DNA of 64,000 nucleotides from SAR116 cluster bacterium AG-447-A06 (GCA_003212345.1 QCPZ01000003.1:1-64000); one strand, 5' to 3'. Counted from the stretch's first letter, positions 35,286 through 45,095 are shown. The notes: a model not told the origin generated them from the letters alone. Made by a program: numbers and translations.

Positions 35286-36805
35286 AAACGCTTCGTCTTA
35301 TTCTTGGGGACCAGCTGAGTTTCAATCTGCCAACATTGCGGGATATTGATCCTGTAAAGGATATTGTGCTTATGGCCGAGGTAATGGCTGAAGTTACCTA
35401 CGTCAAACATCACAAGCGTAAGATTGTCTTTCTGTTCTCGGCAATGCGTCATTTTGCCCAAGCGCTTAAAGATAAAGGATTAAACGTTTCCTACAGGCAG
35501 CTTGATGATCCCGAAAATGCGGGCAGCCTTGTGGACGAAGTTGCAGCTGCCATTGATGTTTTTGGCCCTGATCGCATTGTTGTAACCGCGCCCGGTGAGT
35601 ATCGGCTGGCAGAAGACATGGCTGGCTGGCAAAAACAGCTCAATCTGCCCGTTGTAATCCTGCCAGATACTCGGTTTCTATGCAGCCTTGATGAATTTGC
35701 GATTTGGGCTGACGGTCGCAAATACCTGCGGATGGAGTTTTTTTACCGTGAAATGCGGCGTCGTTATAATATTCTGATGGAGGGCGATGTGCCCATTGGC
35801 GGCAAGTGGAATTACGATGCTGATAACCGGCAGCCGCCAAAAGCTGGATTAAATATCCCACCCCCAAGCCATTTCAGCCCAGATGCTATCACAACTGAAG
35901 TTTTGGACCTTGTTCAGACAAAGTGCGCTGACCACTTCGGCAAGCTTGAAGGATTTGATTTTGCAGTTACTCGTGATCAAGCTCTTAGGGTGTTAAACAG
36001 ATTCATCACTGAGAAGCTTCCACAGTTTGGCACCTATCAAGATGCCATGATTACTGATGAGCCGTGGATGTACCACAGCCATATTGGTATTTATCTTAAT
36101 GCGGGTATGTTGGAACCACTTGAGGTGATTGCGGCTGCCGAATCTGCCTATCGCAATGGAGCTGCACCACTGAATGCGGTGGAGGGATTTATCCGGCAAA
36201 TTCTTGGTTGGCGCGAATTTGTACGCGGCCTTTATTGGCTAAAAATGCCATCCTATGCGATGGCGAACTTCCTAGACGCTACTCGGCCCCTGCCAGATTT
36301 CTTCTGGAGTGGCAAAACTGATATGAAATGCCTTGCCCAATCTATTCAGCAAACTGATGCGCTATCTTATGCACACCACATTCAACGACTCATGGTATTG
36401 GGGAATTTCGCGCTCCTTGCCGGCTTGTCGCCTAAAGAGGTGAATGAATGGTTTTTGATTGTTTACGCCGATGCATATGAATGGGTTGTGCTGCCCAATG
36501 TGTCGGGCATGGCATTATTTGCCGATGGTGGGTTTTTAGCCAGTAAGCCTTATGCGGCAGGGGGCGCCTATATCAACCGCATGTCGGATTATTGTAAAGG
36601 TTGTCGCTACAAGGTGGGAGAAAAAGCAGGTCAAGATGCCTGCCCGTTCAACTATTTGTATTGGAATTTTCTGGCCCGAAATCGCCAGAAAATTGGTGGT
36701 AATCCTCGACTTGGGATGATTTATCGGACATATGACCGGATGAGCGCCGAAAAACAGGCGTCTCTCACGATAGATGCCGATCGGTTTTTGAACGAGTTAG
36801 TCTGA
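35282..36805 (+). CDS. Iron-sulfur bacterial cryptochrome/(6-4) photolyase family protein
   Basis: A 507-residue protein of the FeS-BCP/CryPro family. The N-terminus (LRLILGDQLS) is typical of this group. Four conserved Cys for a [4Fe-4S] cluster are visible: one in TDMKCLAQ, two in SDYCKGCRY and one in DACPFNYLYW. Known members repair (6-4) photoproducts. Overlap (ATGA) with the class I photolyase gene implies coupled translation and a complete light-repair unit for both main UV lesions. Confidence 0.9.
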   Translation: MKTLRLILGDQLSFNLPTLRDIDPVKDIVLMAEVMAEVTYVKHHKRKIVFLFSAMRHFAQALKDKGLNVSYRQLDDPENAGSLVDEVAAAIDVFGPDRIVVTAPGEYRLAEDMAGWQKQLNLPVVILPDTRFLCSLDEFAIWADGRKYLRMEFFYREMRRRYNILMEGDVPIGGKWNYDADNRQPPKAGLNIPPPSHFSPDAITTEVLDLVQTKCADHFGKLEGFDFAVTRDQALRVLNRFITEKLPQFGTYQDAMITDEPWMYHSHIGIYLNAGMLEPLEVIAAAESAYRNGAAPLNAVEGFIRQILGWREFVRGLYWLKMPSYAMANFLDATRPLPDFFWSGKTDMKCLAQSIQQTDALSYAHHIQRLMVLGNFALLAGLSPKEVNEWFLIVYADAYEWVVLPNVSGMALFADGGFLASKPYAAGGAYINRMSDYCKGCRYKVGEKAGQDACPFNYLYWNFLARNRQKIGGNPRLGMIYRTYDRMSAEKQASLTIDADRFLNELV

Positions 36806-36904
36806 ACAGGGATGCTGACACTGACCGGTTAGGCAATTGTAACAAATATAGTTTTTAATTAAGTTGAAATGATTGAAAAATAGATAAGGTGGCGGGGTAT
36901 TAAG

Positions 36905-37555
36905 ATGAGGCGCAGACAAAGACCAACAGTAGGAGCAGTATTAGGTGGAGGGTTATTAAGATTATTGCTTGCGGTGGGTGTTCTGGTTACATTGTTTTCT
37001 GGGCTATCTGCCTGCGCCAAAAGAGATATAACACATCTTGCAGAACGGAGACCAACCCTCGCTCTGGAACAGTTTTTTGAGGGCCACAGTGTCGCTTATG
37101 GTATTTTTGAAGATCGGTTTGGCAATTTGCGACGTCAGTTCCGGGTCAATTTGCAGGGCACCGTTAGCGGCAATCGATTAGTTCTCGACGAACAATTTCT
37201 TTATGAAGATGGCGAAAAGGCTCAGCGTATCTGGACTATTGATAAGCTTGATACCGGTGATGATGGCACAGTCCGCTATGAGGGGCAGGCCAGCGATGTC
37301 GAGGGGCGGGCCAATGGGCGCGTCTCGGGTAATGGTTTGAACTGGAGCTATGATGTGGCTCTTACGATGAACGGACGAGAATTAGAGGTTCACTTTGATG
37401 ATTGGATCTATCGGCAGAGTGAGGATGTTGCTATCAATCGGGCTTATGTAAGCAAATTTGGTGTTGAAATTGGCTCGGTCACAATTGTTTTTTTACGCGG
37501 CAAAGCAGCCGCCACGATTGGCCCGCTTAATCTTGACCAATGGGTATCGCAGTAG
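36905..37555 (+). CDS. DUF3833-family lipoprotein
   Basis: A 216-residue protein with a hydrophobic N-terminus and the lipobox LSAC (Cys37), so probably an outer- or inner-membrane lipoprotein. The family pattern is clear: LEQFFEGHSVAYGIFEDRFG, LDEQFLYEDGE, and FDDWIYRQSEDVAINRAYV. The function is unknown; relatives are found in DUF3833 envelope loci next to photolyases and SDRs. The next gene starts 16 bases later. Confidence 0.8.
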   Translation: MRRRQRPTVGAVLGGGLLRLLLAVGVLVTLFSGLSACAKRDITHLAERRPTLALEQFFEGHSVAYGIFEDRFGNLRRQFRVNLQGTVSGNRLVLDEQFLYEDGEKAQRIWTIDKLDTGDDGTVRYEGQASDVEGRANGRVSGNGLNWSYDVALTMNGRELEVHFDDWIYRQSEDVAINRAYVSKFGVEIGSVTIVFLRGKAAATIGPLNLDQWVSQ

Positions 37556-37570
37556 GGAAATTTTTGGCAA

Positions 37571-38170
37571 ATGGCATCCTATCCGCCTATGAAGCTTTTG
37601 TCGTTTTTTCTGGAAATTATGCCCCTTGTCGGTTTTTTTGTGGTGTTTGAACTATATGGCCTGTTTGCTGCGGCGGTGATTTCTGTGATGCTTGGCGTGA
37701 TGGTTATGGGAGTGAACTGGATCAAAACAGGCCGGCTTGCCAGATTTGCGCTATTTTCAATCGTCATGTCGGCCGGGTTGACGTTTGCCGCTCTCTATTT
37801 TAACGCCACCGTTTTTATAAAAATTCAACCAACAATTTTTAATGGAATTTTTGCGTCTGTCCTGCTGGGAGGATTGCTCGTAAGGAAGGCCATGATGCGC
37901 GAATTTTTTGGCACACAATTCCAGCTCACACCGCCAACATGGTTCCTGCTTAGCCGCCGTTGGGGGGTGTTTTTCTTATGTCTTGCTATTGCAAATGAGC
38001 TTGTCTGGCGCAATGCGAGTGATGCTGGTTGGGTGGCGTTCAAAACCTTCGTTGCGGCTCCTGCCAGCGCGCTGTTCATGATGGCACAATTACCTCTAAC
38101 TTTGAGAGGCAGGATTACGAATGAAGGACCTGTTCAGGAAAAGCCTTCGGGTTTGGAAAGGCGCAGTTAG
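37571..38170 (+). CDS. YciB/IspZ-family inner-membrane protein
   Basis: A 199-residue protein with about five helices. The LEIMPLVGFFVVFELYGLF opening and IKIQPTIFNGIFASVLLGG segment match the YciB/intracellular-septation-protein family, which affects envelope integrity and division. The C-terminus is a short polar tail. Its last 4 bases overlap the convergent SDR gene. Confidence 0.82.
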   Translation: MASYPPMKLLSFFLEIMPLVGFFVVFELYGLFAAAVISVMLGVMVMGVNWIKTGRLARFALFSIVMSAGLTFAALYFNATVFIKIQPTIFNGIFASVLLGGLLVRKAMMREFFGTQFQLTPPTWFLLSRRWGVFFLCLAIANELVWRNASDAGWVAFKTFVAAPASALFMMAQLPLTLRGRITNEGPVQEKPSGLERRS

Positions 38171-38901
38171 AAGTTGATAGGTTTTCCATCATAAGCAAAA
38201 AAGCCGCCACTATCCGCTGCTGATAAGCGGTCCAAAACAGCCCATAGCTGGTCAGCGCTTTCAGCCGCGCTTTTCAATTGTCCCTTCGCAACCTGCGAAC
38301 GGTATGGCTGCGACAGATCAGTTTCAACCGTGCCTGGGTGCAATGTCACAATTTTTGCCTGATCATTATAGCGTGCTAACTCGATAGAGAGGGTGCGCAT
38401 ATATTGATTTAACGCCGCCTTGCTGGCCCGGTAACTATACCAGCCCCCAAGCCGGTTATCGGAGATTGAGCCAACGCGGGCTGATAGGCTGGCCGCGGTT
38501 ATTGGGTGAGCACGGCGCAGTGCAGGCCATAAGGATTTAAGGAACAGCACAGGCCCCATTGCATTGATCTGATAAAGATGCAACATCGCCTCTGCTTCTA
38601 ACGCTCCAACCCGTTTTTCTGGCTGAATTTCTCCGTCATGCAAAATGCCAGCCGTTATAATAATACGGTCAATATTTGGAGCGGCAGCAAGGATGCCCTC
38701 GCCGGTGGTGGCGATTTGATCTGAGTTCAAAAAATCCAAGTTAAACCATTGGACGCGTTCTGATGGTTGTAGCTGACGAAAGCCTTCGCAATCTTGTGGA
38801 TTGCGGGCGGTGAGATATAGGTTTGTGGCACCAGCGCGGAGAGCGTGATGTGCAAAGGCAAGCCCAAGGCCGCGCCCGGCTCCTTGAATGACAATATGCA
38901 T
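38167..38901 (-). CDS. Short-chain dehydrogenase/reductase
   Basis: An SDR of about 244 residues. The NAD(P) motif is GAGRGLGLAFAHH close to the N-terminus, the catalytic segment is WYSYRASKAALNQ (Tyr-x3-Lys), and IITAGILHDG is present. It resembles CsgA/carbonyl-reductase-like SDRs. The start is uncertain: ATG 38901 (MHIVIQGAG) fits homologues best, but ATG 38913 and 38934 are in frame. The substrate is unknown. Confidence 0.82.
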   Translation of the reverse strand: MHIVIQGAGRGLGLAFAHHALRAGATNLYLTARNPQDCEGFRQLQPSERVQWFNLDFLNSDQIATTGEGILAAAPNIDRIIITAGILHDGEIQPEKRVGALEAEAMLHLYQINAMGPVLFLKSLWPALRRAHPITAASLSARVGSISDNRLGGWYSYRASKAALNQYMRTLSIELARYNDQAKIVTLHPGTVETDLSQPYRSQVAKGQLKSAAESADQLWAVLDRLSAADSGGFFAYDGKPINF

Positions 38902-39021
38902 CAGCGTTTCCATCCTTGGTGTCGACTGTAACAAATTGAGGCGTCATGTCGCAGTTGTTTGGTTAGAGATAAGTTACCATGTCTATGGTTGCAATAATAA
39001 GGGTTTAGATTGGACTAGGAA

Positions 39022-39522
39022 ATGAAGAACAGTCGATATTTGCGAGTAGGGATTCTAGCTGTGATAGGGTGGGTGGCTTGCGCCGTGGCATATGCAGATG
39101 ATCTTGTGAGGCCGGATCCGTCCATAGCTCCTGCCGAAGTTGTTGCTATCCAGCTTATGGGGCTTAAGAATAACGATCTTGTTGAGACGGATTTTGGAAT
39201 TCGCCAGACATGGAGTTTTGCGCATCCCAAAAATCGTAATGTGACCGGTCCGTTTCCTCGCTTCGCCCAGATGTTAAAAGGTCCAGGTTATTCCGTATTG
39301 TTAAATCATAAATCACATGAGATTCGGAATAGCTTGGGGTCATCAAAAGGCAAGACAAGTAATGATGAGATCAGAAGGCAATTTGATGTACTCATGGAAA
39401 CTGCGAAAGGCGATATCGTGTATTTTTCATGGATTGTGCAAAAGGTTACGACGGGCCAATTTAAAGATTGTTGGATGACTATTTCTGTTTCTGCGCCGCG
39501 GCCAGCAGGTCAATCAGGATAG
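39022..39522 (+). CDS. Secreted protein, DUF4864-like
   Basis: A 166-residue protein with a signal peptide (cleavage near AYA, residue 25). It contains VVAIQLMGLKNNDLVETDFGI, TWSFAHPKNRNVTGPF and RFAQMLKGPGYSVLL, which recalls the DUF4864 family. The function is unknown. It stands alone on the plus strand between two minus-strand genes. Confidence 0.65.
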   Translation: MKNSRYLRVGILAVIGWVACAVAYADDLVRPDPSIAPAEVVAIQLMGLKNNDLVETDFGIRQTWSFAHPKNRNVTGPFPRFAQMLKGPGYSVLLNHKSHEIRNSLGSSKGKTSNDEIRRQFDVLMETAKGDIVYFSWIVQKVTTGQFKDCWMTISVSAPRPAGQSG

Positions 39523-39524
39523 TT

Positions 39525-40400
39525 TTACGATTGGTTTAATTTGGCTTGGCGTGATCGATGCAATGCGAATAATCCTGATCCAACAATGACAGCGCTGCCA
39601 ACAATAAGCATCGGGTCAAGTTCGTCTGCAAAAACCAGAATTCCAATTGTAGATGCAAAAACCAGCTGCAAATAAGTAAATGGCTGGATGGTTGATGCTT
39701 TTGTGGCGTCAAGTGCCTTAATCAAGAGATAATGTCCGCCAGTGCCACTAAGGCATAATAAGCTCATCCAAATCCAATCTGTGCCAATAGGCGGGCGCCA
39801 GAAAAAGGGGCCGATAAACATCATCGCAACACCGCCAGCAATGGCAGTCCAGAAAAAGCTAGTTTGGGCCGAATCATTGCGCGCGGCAAACCGGGTCATT
39901 AGACCATATGATGCCATCATGAGGGCGGCTAGCACTGGCATGATGCTGGCACTGCTAAACATAGATGATCCTGGACGTAAAATTAACAACACGCCAGAAA
40001 ATCCTATCAGAACAGCAATCCATCGCCGCCAACCCACCGCCTCCCCCAAAATAGGGGCTGAAAGCGCCATAATCATCAGCGGATAGCTGGCAAATACTGC
40101 GTGAAAATGAACTAGGCCAACCAGGGTAAAGCTGGAGATAGCAACACATATCTGGGCAACGAGTACTAATCCCCGTCCAATTTGAAGTGGCAATTGCGTA
40201 GTGTGTGCAACGGCCCTGATACCGCCTTGCTGGTTAGCACTAAAGGCTAGCACAAAACACATGAAAAAAATGTACCGAATAGTAACCACAGTAATCACGT
40301 TATAACTTTCCGCTAGATAGCGTGAAAGGCCGTCCTGAGCGGCAAAAACAATTGTTGTGGCAATCATCAGCGTTATGCCAAGGCGCGGATTATCTTGCAT
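39525..40400 (-). CDS. EamA/DMT-family transporter (2)
   Basis: A 291-residue membrane protein with ten helices in two EamA repeats (LMIATTIVFAAQDGLSRYLA; PVLAALMMASYGLMTRFAA). It is the RhaT/YdcZ-like type with a conserved FHAVFASYPLMIMALSAPIL. The substrate is unknown. Confidence 0.83.
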   Translation of the reverse strand: MQDNPRLGITLMIATTIVFAAQDGLSRYLAESYNVITVVTIRYIFFMCFVLAFSANQQGGIRAVAHTTQLPLQIGRGLVLVAQICVAISSFTLVGLVHFHAVFASYPLMIMALSAPILGEAVGWRRWIAVLIGFSGVLLILRPGSSMFSSASIMPVLAALMMASYGLMTRFAARNDSAQTSFFWTAIAGGVAMMFIGPFFWRPPIGTDWIWMSLLCLSGTGGHYLLIKALDATKASTIQPFTYLQLVFASTIGILVFADELDPMLIVGSAVIVGSGLFALHRSRQAKLNQS

Positions 40401-40579
40401 GAAATTATCTGACCTTTTTCGTTAATAAAACTAAGTTCTGGCTTGTAGTTTCATGGCTCCAAAAACAATGGGGGCAGAGGACGATCTGGAGATATGTTTC
40501 AATCTTTAAGTTAAAGCATGGATGATAGGAAGGCTTGGACCTATCAAATGTTGGCAGCCTTTTGGGCTTTAATGCTTTT

Positions 40580-41254
40580 TTACAAAGACCAATTAATCGG
40601 CGAGATGTTGTGGTTTGCCAAATAATTATTGGCTTTAGAAAACGGCTTACTGCCAAAAAAACCACTGTAGGCTGATAATGGCGATGGATGCGCTGACGTT
40701 ATGATTTTATGCCGGTGCGGGTCCACTCTAGATCCTTTTTGTTGGGCTTTTCGTCCCCAAAGAACAAATACAAGATTATTGCGCGTGCTGTTCAATTGGC
40801 TAATTACTGCATCCGTGAATCGTTCCCATCCTTTTCCGACATGCGCACCAGCCTTTCCGTGCTCAACCGTCAGAACACTATTAAGCAATAAAACACCCTG
40901 CTTTGCCCAATTTTCAAGATTGCCATGGGCAGGTGGATGCGTTCCGATATCGCTGCTCATTTCTTTATAGATGTTTTGCAATGACGGAGGCGGGGCAATG
41001 CCAGAGCGAACTGAAAAGCTTAGCCCATGTGCTTGGTTTGGTCCGTGATAGGGGTCCTGGCCAAGAATTACCACTTTAACTCTGTCAAACGGGGTTAATT
41101 TGAAGGCGGTGAAAATATCAACACTTGCCGGATAGATCCGCTTACCAGCAGCTTTTTCACTACGCAAAAATAGGCTCAAATTTGCCATGTATTCGGCTGA
41201 AAATTCCTTTGCAAGTTTTTTTTTCCAACTTGCCTCAATCAATACTTCGCGCAC
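40580..41254 (-). CDS. ung: Uracil-DNA glycosylase
   Basis: A 224-residue family 1 UDG that removes uracil from DNA. Motif A GQDPYHGPNQAHGLSFSV carries the catalytic Asp. LLLNSVLTVE and the C-terminal HPSPLSAYSGFFG (motif B His) are present. Length is as expected for Ung. The preceding 170 bases towards 40401 hold no other gene I can support. Confidence 0.95.
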   Translation of the reverse strand: MREVLIEASWKKKLAKEFSAEYMANLSLFLRSEKAAGKRIYPASVDIFTAFKLTPFDRVKVVILGQDPYHGPNQAHGLSFSVRSGIAPPPSLQNIYKEMSSDIGTHPPAHGNLENWAKQGVLLLNSVLTVEHGKAGAHVGKGWERFTDAVISQLNSTRNNLVFVLWGRKAQQKGSRVDPHRHKIITSAHPSPLSAYSGFFGSKPFSKANNYLANHNISPINWSL

Positions 41255-41368
41255 ACGCTAACCTCATGTCAGTCGCAGTGATGCCTGCAATAAGGCAGTA
41301 GCTCGTCTCCCAGAGGGGGGTACTGTACTTCGACTAAGTGCCGATGTGTCGGTGCCAATGAGAGGTGA

Positions 41369-42004
41369 TCATTCTGCGGCGGCCGAAATGTTTTGTGAAG
41401 CAACGTTTTGGCATATGGCCTGGATTTTTTCATGGGCCGCGGCAAGTATTCCGTTTTTGTCGCCAGCAAGACCAGTTGCATCGACAATGTTGATGACAGA
41501 GCAGCCGAGAAAAGTAAGGATGTGCCGTAAAAACTTTGTGGCGAATTCATCGCTAGCTCCAGCCTTGGTGTGGTTAGAGGTTAGGACTACGACAGCCTGT
41601 TTACGGTATGTTGGTTTTGGCATTGATAATGCAGTCGCTCCATCAACATTGTTACGACAAACCATGTCAACCCACGCTTTCAGAGCGGCAGGAATGCTAA
41701 AGTTATAAATGGGCACTGCAAACACAAGTATGTCGGCTCGCTCGACCTCCGCTCTTAGAGCATCTGACTGAGCTAAAATTGCCCGATCTTCCGACGATCG
41801 AGACCCCGCCGTCTCCAAGCTGGCCTCGCGCCAAGCACTGTTCACATGCCCAACGCCCGCTTTTAAATCACGCAACACTATTTCCGCATCGGGAAGGCCC
41901 GCGTGCAACGTAGCCATCGCCTCGTCTGCGAGGTCACGGCTCACTGATCCGACCTGTCGCATGCTGGAATCGACGCGCAAAATAACTAGCTGATCTTCAT
42001 TCAT
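41369..42004 (-). CDS. FMN-dependent NADH azoreductase-like flavoprotein
   Basis: A 211-residue flavodoxin-fold oxidoreductase of the AzoR group. The N-terminus ILRVDSSMRQVGSVSRDLAD binds FMN phosphate. VFAVPIYNFSIPAALKAWVD and VVVLTSNHTKAGASDE match quinone/azo reductases. I use ATG 42004 with AGGG upstream; ATG 42037 would add 11 residues. It is divergent from a LysR gene at 42186, its likely regulator. Confidence 0.83.
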   Translation of the reverse strand: MNEDQLVILRVDSSMRQVGSVSRDLADEAMATLHAGLPDAEIVLRDLKAGVGHVNSAWREASLETAGSRSSEDRAILAQSDALRAEVERADILVFAVPIYNFSIPAALKAWVDMVCRNNVDGATALSMPKPTYRKQAVVVLTSNHTKAGASDEFATKFLRHILTFLGCSVINIVDATGLAGDKNGILAAAHEKIQAICQNVASQNISAAAE

Positions 42005-42063
42005 ATTATGGACCCTAATACCCGGCAAGCTTTTCATTACAGTAATAAACGCCGGCTGATAAT

Positions 42064-42103
42064 GGCCGTGGGAGGGGGGAGGTCTCCCACAGCCTTGTTT
42101 TTC
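42064..42103 (+). terminator. Intrinsic terminator with no upstream plus-strand gene
   Basis: A stem 42064-42074 with 42084-42094 (GGC/GCC plus GTGGGAG/CTCCCAC, one mismatch) is followed by TTGTTTTTC on the plus strand. No plus-strand gene ends here. It lies between the divergent azoreductase and LysR genes. It could end a small RNA or an antisense transcript over the azoreductase gene, or act as an attenuator ahead of the LysR gene. Confidence 0.6.
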
Positions 42104-42185
42104 TATTCTTCTACGCAGTGGAAATAAAGAGCTAATTCAGAAAAATATATTTCTAATTTATGGAAAAATACACTATAGTTCGACC

Positions 42186-43115
42186 ATGAGCCAGATTGAA
42201 GAATTGCGTGCATTTGTGCTTATCGTTGAGACAGGCAGCTTGACACAGGCTGCTGATCGAATGGGAATTGCGGTTTCTGCAGTCAGTCGGCGCTTGCGTG
42301 ATCTTGAATTAAGGCTTGGCGCAGCCTTGATCCAGCGCTCTACCCGGCGTCTTTTTTTGAATGAAACCGGCCAGCAATTTTATGAACGGGCCAAAAGTAT
42401 TCTAGTAATGCTGGAGGATGCGGAGCAAGAAGCACAAAATGCTGGTGGAACTCTTAGCGGCGTCTTGCGCGTTAGTGTACCTCTCTCTTTTGGTATTGCC
42501 CATATGTCGACGGCGATGGCGCAATTCATGCACACACACCCAGAAATTCATATCGAGATGGACTTGAGTGACAAGCGTGTTGATATGATTGCTGAAGGTT
42601 TTGATGTTGCTATCCGTATTGGGAACCTCACGGACTCTAGCCTCATTGCTAAAAAGATTTCGTCAGTTAGTGTCGTGCCAACTGCCGCTCCAGGATTAAT
42701 TGCACAATGGCCACAATTGAATCACCCTGATGATTTGGTGAATATGCCAGCGCTAGCCTACGGGAATGACCGAAGCCAGCATGATTGGTCTTACACGGGG
42801 CCAGATGGTAAGTCTGGCAGCCTGCATATTACTCCGCGCATGTCTGCAAATAATGGTGATGTGCTGCGGGATCTTGCAATTGCCGGCTTGGGAATGGTCT
42901 CGTTACCCACGTTTTTGCATTACGAGGCTATTAATAAGGGCTTGTTGAAGCCTCTATTTCCAGCTTATCAATGGAGTGGGTTCGATATTTTCGTTGTATA
43001 TCCTAAAACGACCATCTTGCCAAAACGCACTCGCGTATTTGTCGATTTTATTGCTGGGCTTTATGGCAAGTCTCCCTATTGGGAGGATATTAATGGGCTG
43101 GCTCTAACAGGATAA
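42186..43115 (+). CDS. LysR-family transcriptional regulator
   Basis: A 309-residue LysR protein of the large DhcR/PecT-like group. The helix-turn-helix is SLTQAADRMGIAVSAVSRRL, followed by RLGAALIQRSTRRLFL and the effector domain from GVLRVSVPLSFG. Residues FDVAIRIGNLTDSSLIAKK are typical. Divergent placement suggests control of the azoreductase gene, probably in response to quinones or electrophiles. Confidence 0.9.
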   Translation: MSQIEELRAFVLIVETGSLTQAADRMGIAVSAVSRRLRDLELRLGAALIQRSTRRLFLNETGQQFYERAKSILVMLEDAEQEAQNAGGTLSGVLRVSVPLSFGIAHMSTAMAQFMHTHPEIHIEMDLSDKRVDMIAEGFDVAIRIGNLTDSSLIAKKISSVSVVPTAAPGLIAQWPQLNHPDDLVNMPALAYGNDRSQHDWSYTGPDGKSGSLHITPRMSANNGDVLRDLAIAGLGMVSLPTFLHYEAINKGLLKPLFPAYQWSGFDIFVVYPKTTILPKRTRVFVDFIAGLYGKSPYWEDINGLALTG

Positions 43116-43151
43116 ATTTTTTATCACAATCGCGCTGCATTTCGTTGACAA

Positions 43152-45077
43152 ATGACTGACAGCGGTTCATCGGTCTTATCCATGTTAAAACTTCAAAATT
43201 TATCTTTTTCCATTGAAGGTAAACCACTTTTTGAAAACGCCTGTGCGGTTATTCCTACCGGACACAAGGTTGGTATTGTTGGGCGAAACGGCACCGGTAA
43301 AACATCCTTGTTTCGCCTGATTCGAGGCGAATGGGGAGCCGACTCAGGTGAGATTGATTATCCATCGCATTTTCGCGTTGGTGGGGTTGATCAAGAAGCC
43401 CCTGCTAACAACGCCAGTCTCTTAGATACAGTGCTGACCGCCGATATTGAGCGCAGTCATTTGATGGCCCAAGCTGAAACAGCAACAGAACCGGACCGCA
43501 TTGCTGATATTCACACACGTCTTGCTGATATTGATGCCTATTCAGCCGAGTCAAGAGCAGCTTCAATATTATCTGGACTTGGTTTCAACAACTTAGCTCA
43601 AGCAAGGGCTTGTCATGAATTTTCAGGCGGCTGGCGGATGCGTGTGGCCCTTGCTGCGGTCTTGTTTTCCCAGCCCGACTTGCTGTTGCTCGATGAACCC
43701 ACTAACTATCTCGACCTGGAGGGTGTAGTTTGGCTTGAGGCGTTTTTAGCTAAATATCGGCATACCGCTCTAGTAATATCTCACGATCGACAATTATTAA
43801 ATCGGTCAGTGACTGGTATCCTGCATTTGACCAATTTTAAACTCGCCTATTATAAGGGCAGCTATGACCAGTTTGACACCGAGCGCCGGATGAAGCTGGA
43901 ACAGCAACAATCAATGGCACTCAAGCAAGAATCGCAGCGCAAACATATTCAATCTTTTGTTGACCGCTTCCGTTATAAAGCGTCAAAGGCACGCCAGGCA
44001 CAGTCACGTTTAAAGCAGTTGGAAAAGATGCAGCCTATTCTTGCCTTGTCTGAACAGGCTGTGGCCCCTTTCCGTTTCCCGACCCCTCAGGAATTACCAC
44101 CGCCGTTAATGGTCCTTGAGAACGTGGCTGTTGGATATGACAAGAAACCAGTTTTGCGCAAATTGGATTTGCGTCTCGATACTGATGACAGAATTGCCCT
44201 TCTAGGGGCTAATGGTGAGGGCAAATCCACCTTATCAAAGCTATTGGCCGGCCGGCTCCAACCTCTATCAGGAAAAATTGTGAAATCCAACAAATTGCGA
44301 ATTGGTTTTTTTGCCCAGCACCAGTTGGATGAACTTGTCGCTGGTGAGAGCCCTTATCAGCACATGCAGCGGCTGCGACCTAAAGAATTGCCGGCCCAGC
44401 TGCGGGCTCGGCTTGGCGGTGCAGGGTTTGATGCCAATATTGTGGATAATCCGGTTGAGCGCCTGTCAGGTGGACAAAAGGCCCGCTTGTTGATGGCCAT
44501 GGCTACCATCGATGCACCGCACATTCTAATTTTTGATGAGCCAACAAATCATTTGGATATTGAGAGCCGTGAGGCATTAGTCCATGCGTTGAATGCCTAT
44601 GAAGGGACGGTAATCTTGGTCAGCCATGACTCCCACCTCATTGAAACTGTGGCTGATCAATTATGGATTGTTCAGGATGGTTTGGTGGCGCCATTTGACG
44701 GAAATATGGCTGATTATCAGCGACAATTATTGGCCAGGCCGGCGATTGATGGACCCGCTGGCCAGCGTAAAAAATCTAAATCGATGAGGTCCGGCGCTAA
44801 ATCGCAATCTTTAGGGCTCAAGCAACGGCAGAGTCTAAGCCAATTGCGAGCCAAGGTTAAGAGCGTAGAAAAGGCACTGGGAACGCTGGCAATTGAGAAG
44901 AAACAGACCGAAGTTGAAATGGCCAAGCCCGGATTTTACGATAGAGAAAACTCTCAGAAAATTGCCGAGTGCTCGATCAAACTTGCCAAAATTGAGGCCG
45001 CTATTATTGAAGCAGAACAAGACTGGCTGGTCGCAGAAGAGGCGCTTGATACCGCGCAACAGGCTCTCTTAAGATGA
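43152..45077 (+). CDS. ABC-F family ATPase (Uup/YheS-like)
   Basis: A 641-residue soluble protein with two ATPase domains and no membrane segments. Domain 1 has GRNGTGKTS and FSGGWRMRVALA; domain 2 has GANGEGKSTLSK and LSGGQKARLLMA. The Lys/Arg-rich linker (about residues 240-310) and a C-terminal coiled coil (about 545-640) are typical. ABC-F proteins act on the ribosome in translation or resistance. The start is uncertain: ATG 43152 or ATG 43182 (MLKLQNLSF), the latter fitting homologues better. Confidence 0.9.
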   Translation: MTDSGSSVLSMLKLQNLSFSIEGKPLFENACAVIPTGHKVGIVGRNGTGKTSLFRLIRGEWGADSGEIDYPSHFRVGGVDQEAPANNASLLDTVLTADIERSHLMAQAETATEPDRIADIHTRLADIDAYSAESRAASILSGLGFNNLAQARACHEFSGGWRMRVALAAVLFSQPDLLLLDEPTNYLDLEGVVWLEAFLAKYRHTALVISHDRQLLNRSVTGILHLTNFKLAYYKGSYDQFDTERRMKLEQQQSMALKQESQRKHIQSFVDRFRYKASKARQAQSRLKQLEKMQPILALSEQAVAPFRFPTPQELPPPLMVLENVAVGYDKKPVLRKLDLRLDTDDRIALLGANGEGKSTLSKLLAGRLQPLSGKIVKSNKLRIGFFAQHQLDELVAGESPYQHMQRLRPKELPAQLRARLGGAGFDANIVDNPVERLSGGQKARLLMAMATIDAPHILIFDEPTNHLDIESREALVHALNAYEGTVILVSHDSHLIETVADQLWIVQDGLVAPFDGNMADYQRQLLARPAIDGPAGQRKKSKSMRSGAKSQSLGLKQRQSLSQLRAKVKSVEKALGTLAIEKKQTEVEMAKPGFYDRENSQKIAECSIKLAKIEAAIIEAEQDWLVAEEALDTAQQALLR

Positions 45078-45095
45078 GCCCTTCAAAAACCAAAC

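Noticed and set aside
40405..40665. 86-codon minus-strand ORF after ung
   Set aside because: It overlaps the ung C-terminus out of frame and has no recognisable features.
41255..41368. Possible tRNA or small RNA between ung and the azoreductase gene
   Set aside because: Short hairpins are present but no cloverleaf, T-loop consensus or promoter-terminator pair could be read.
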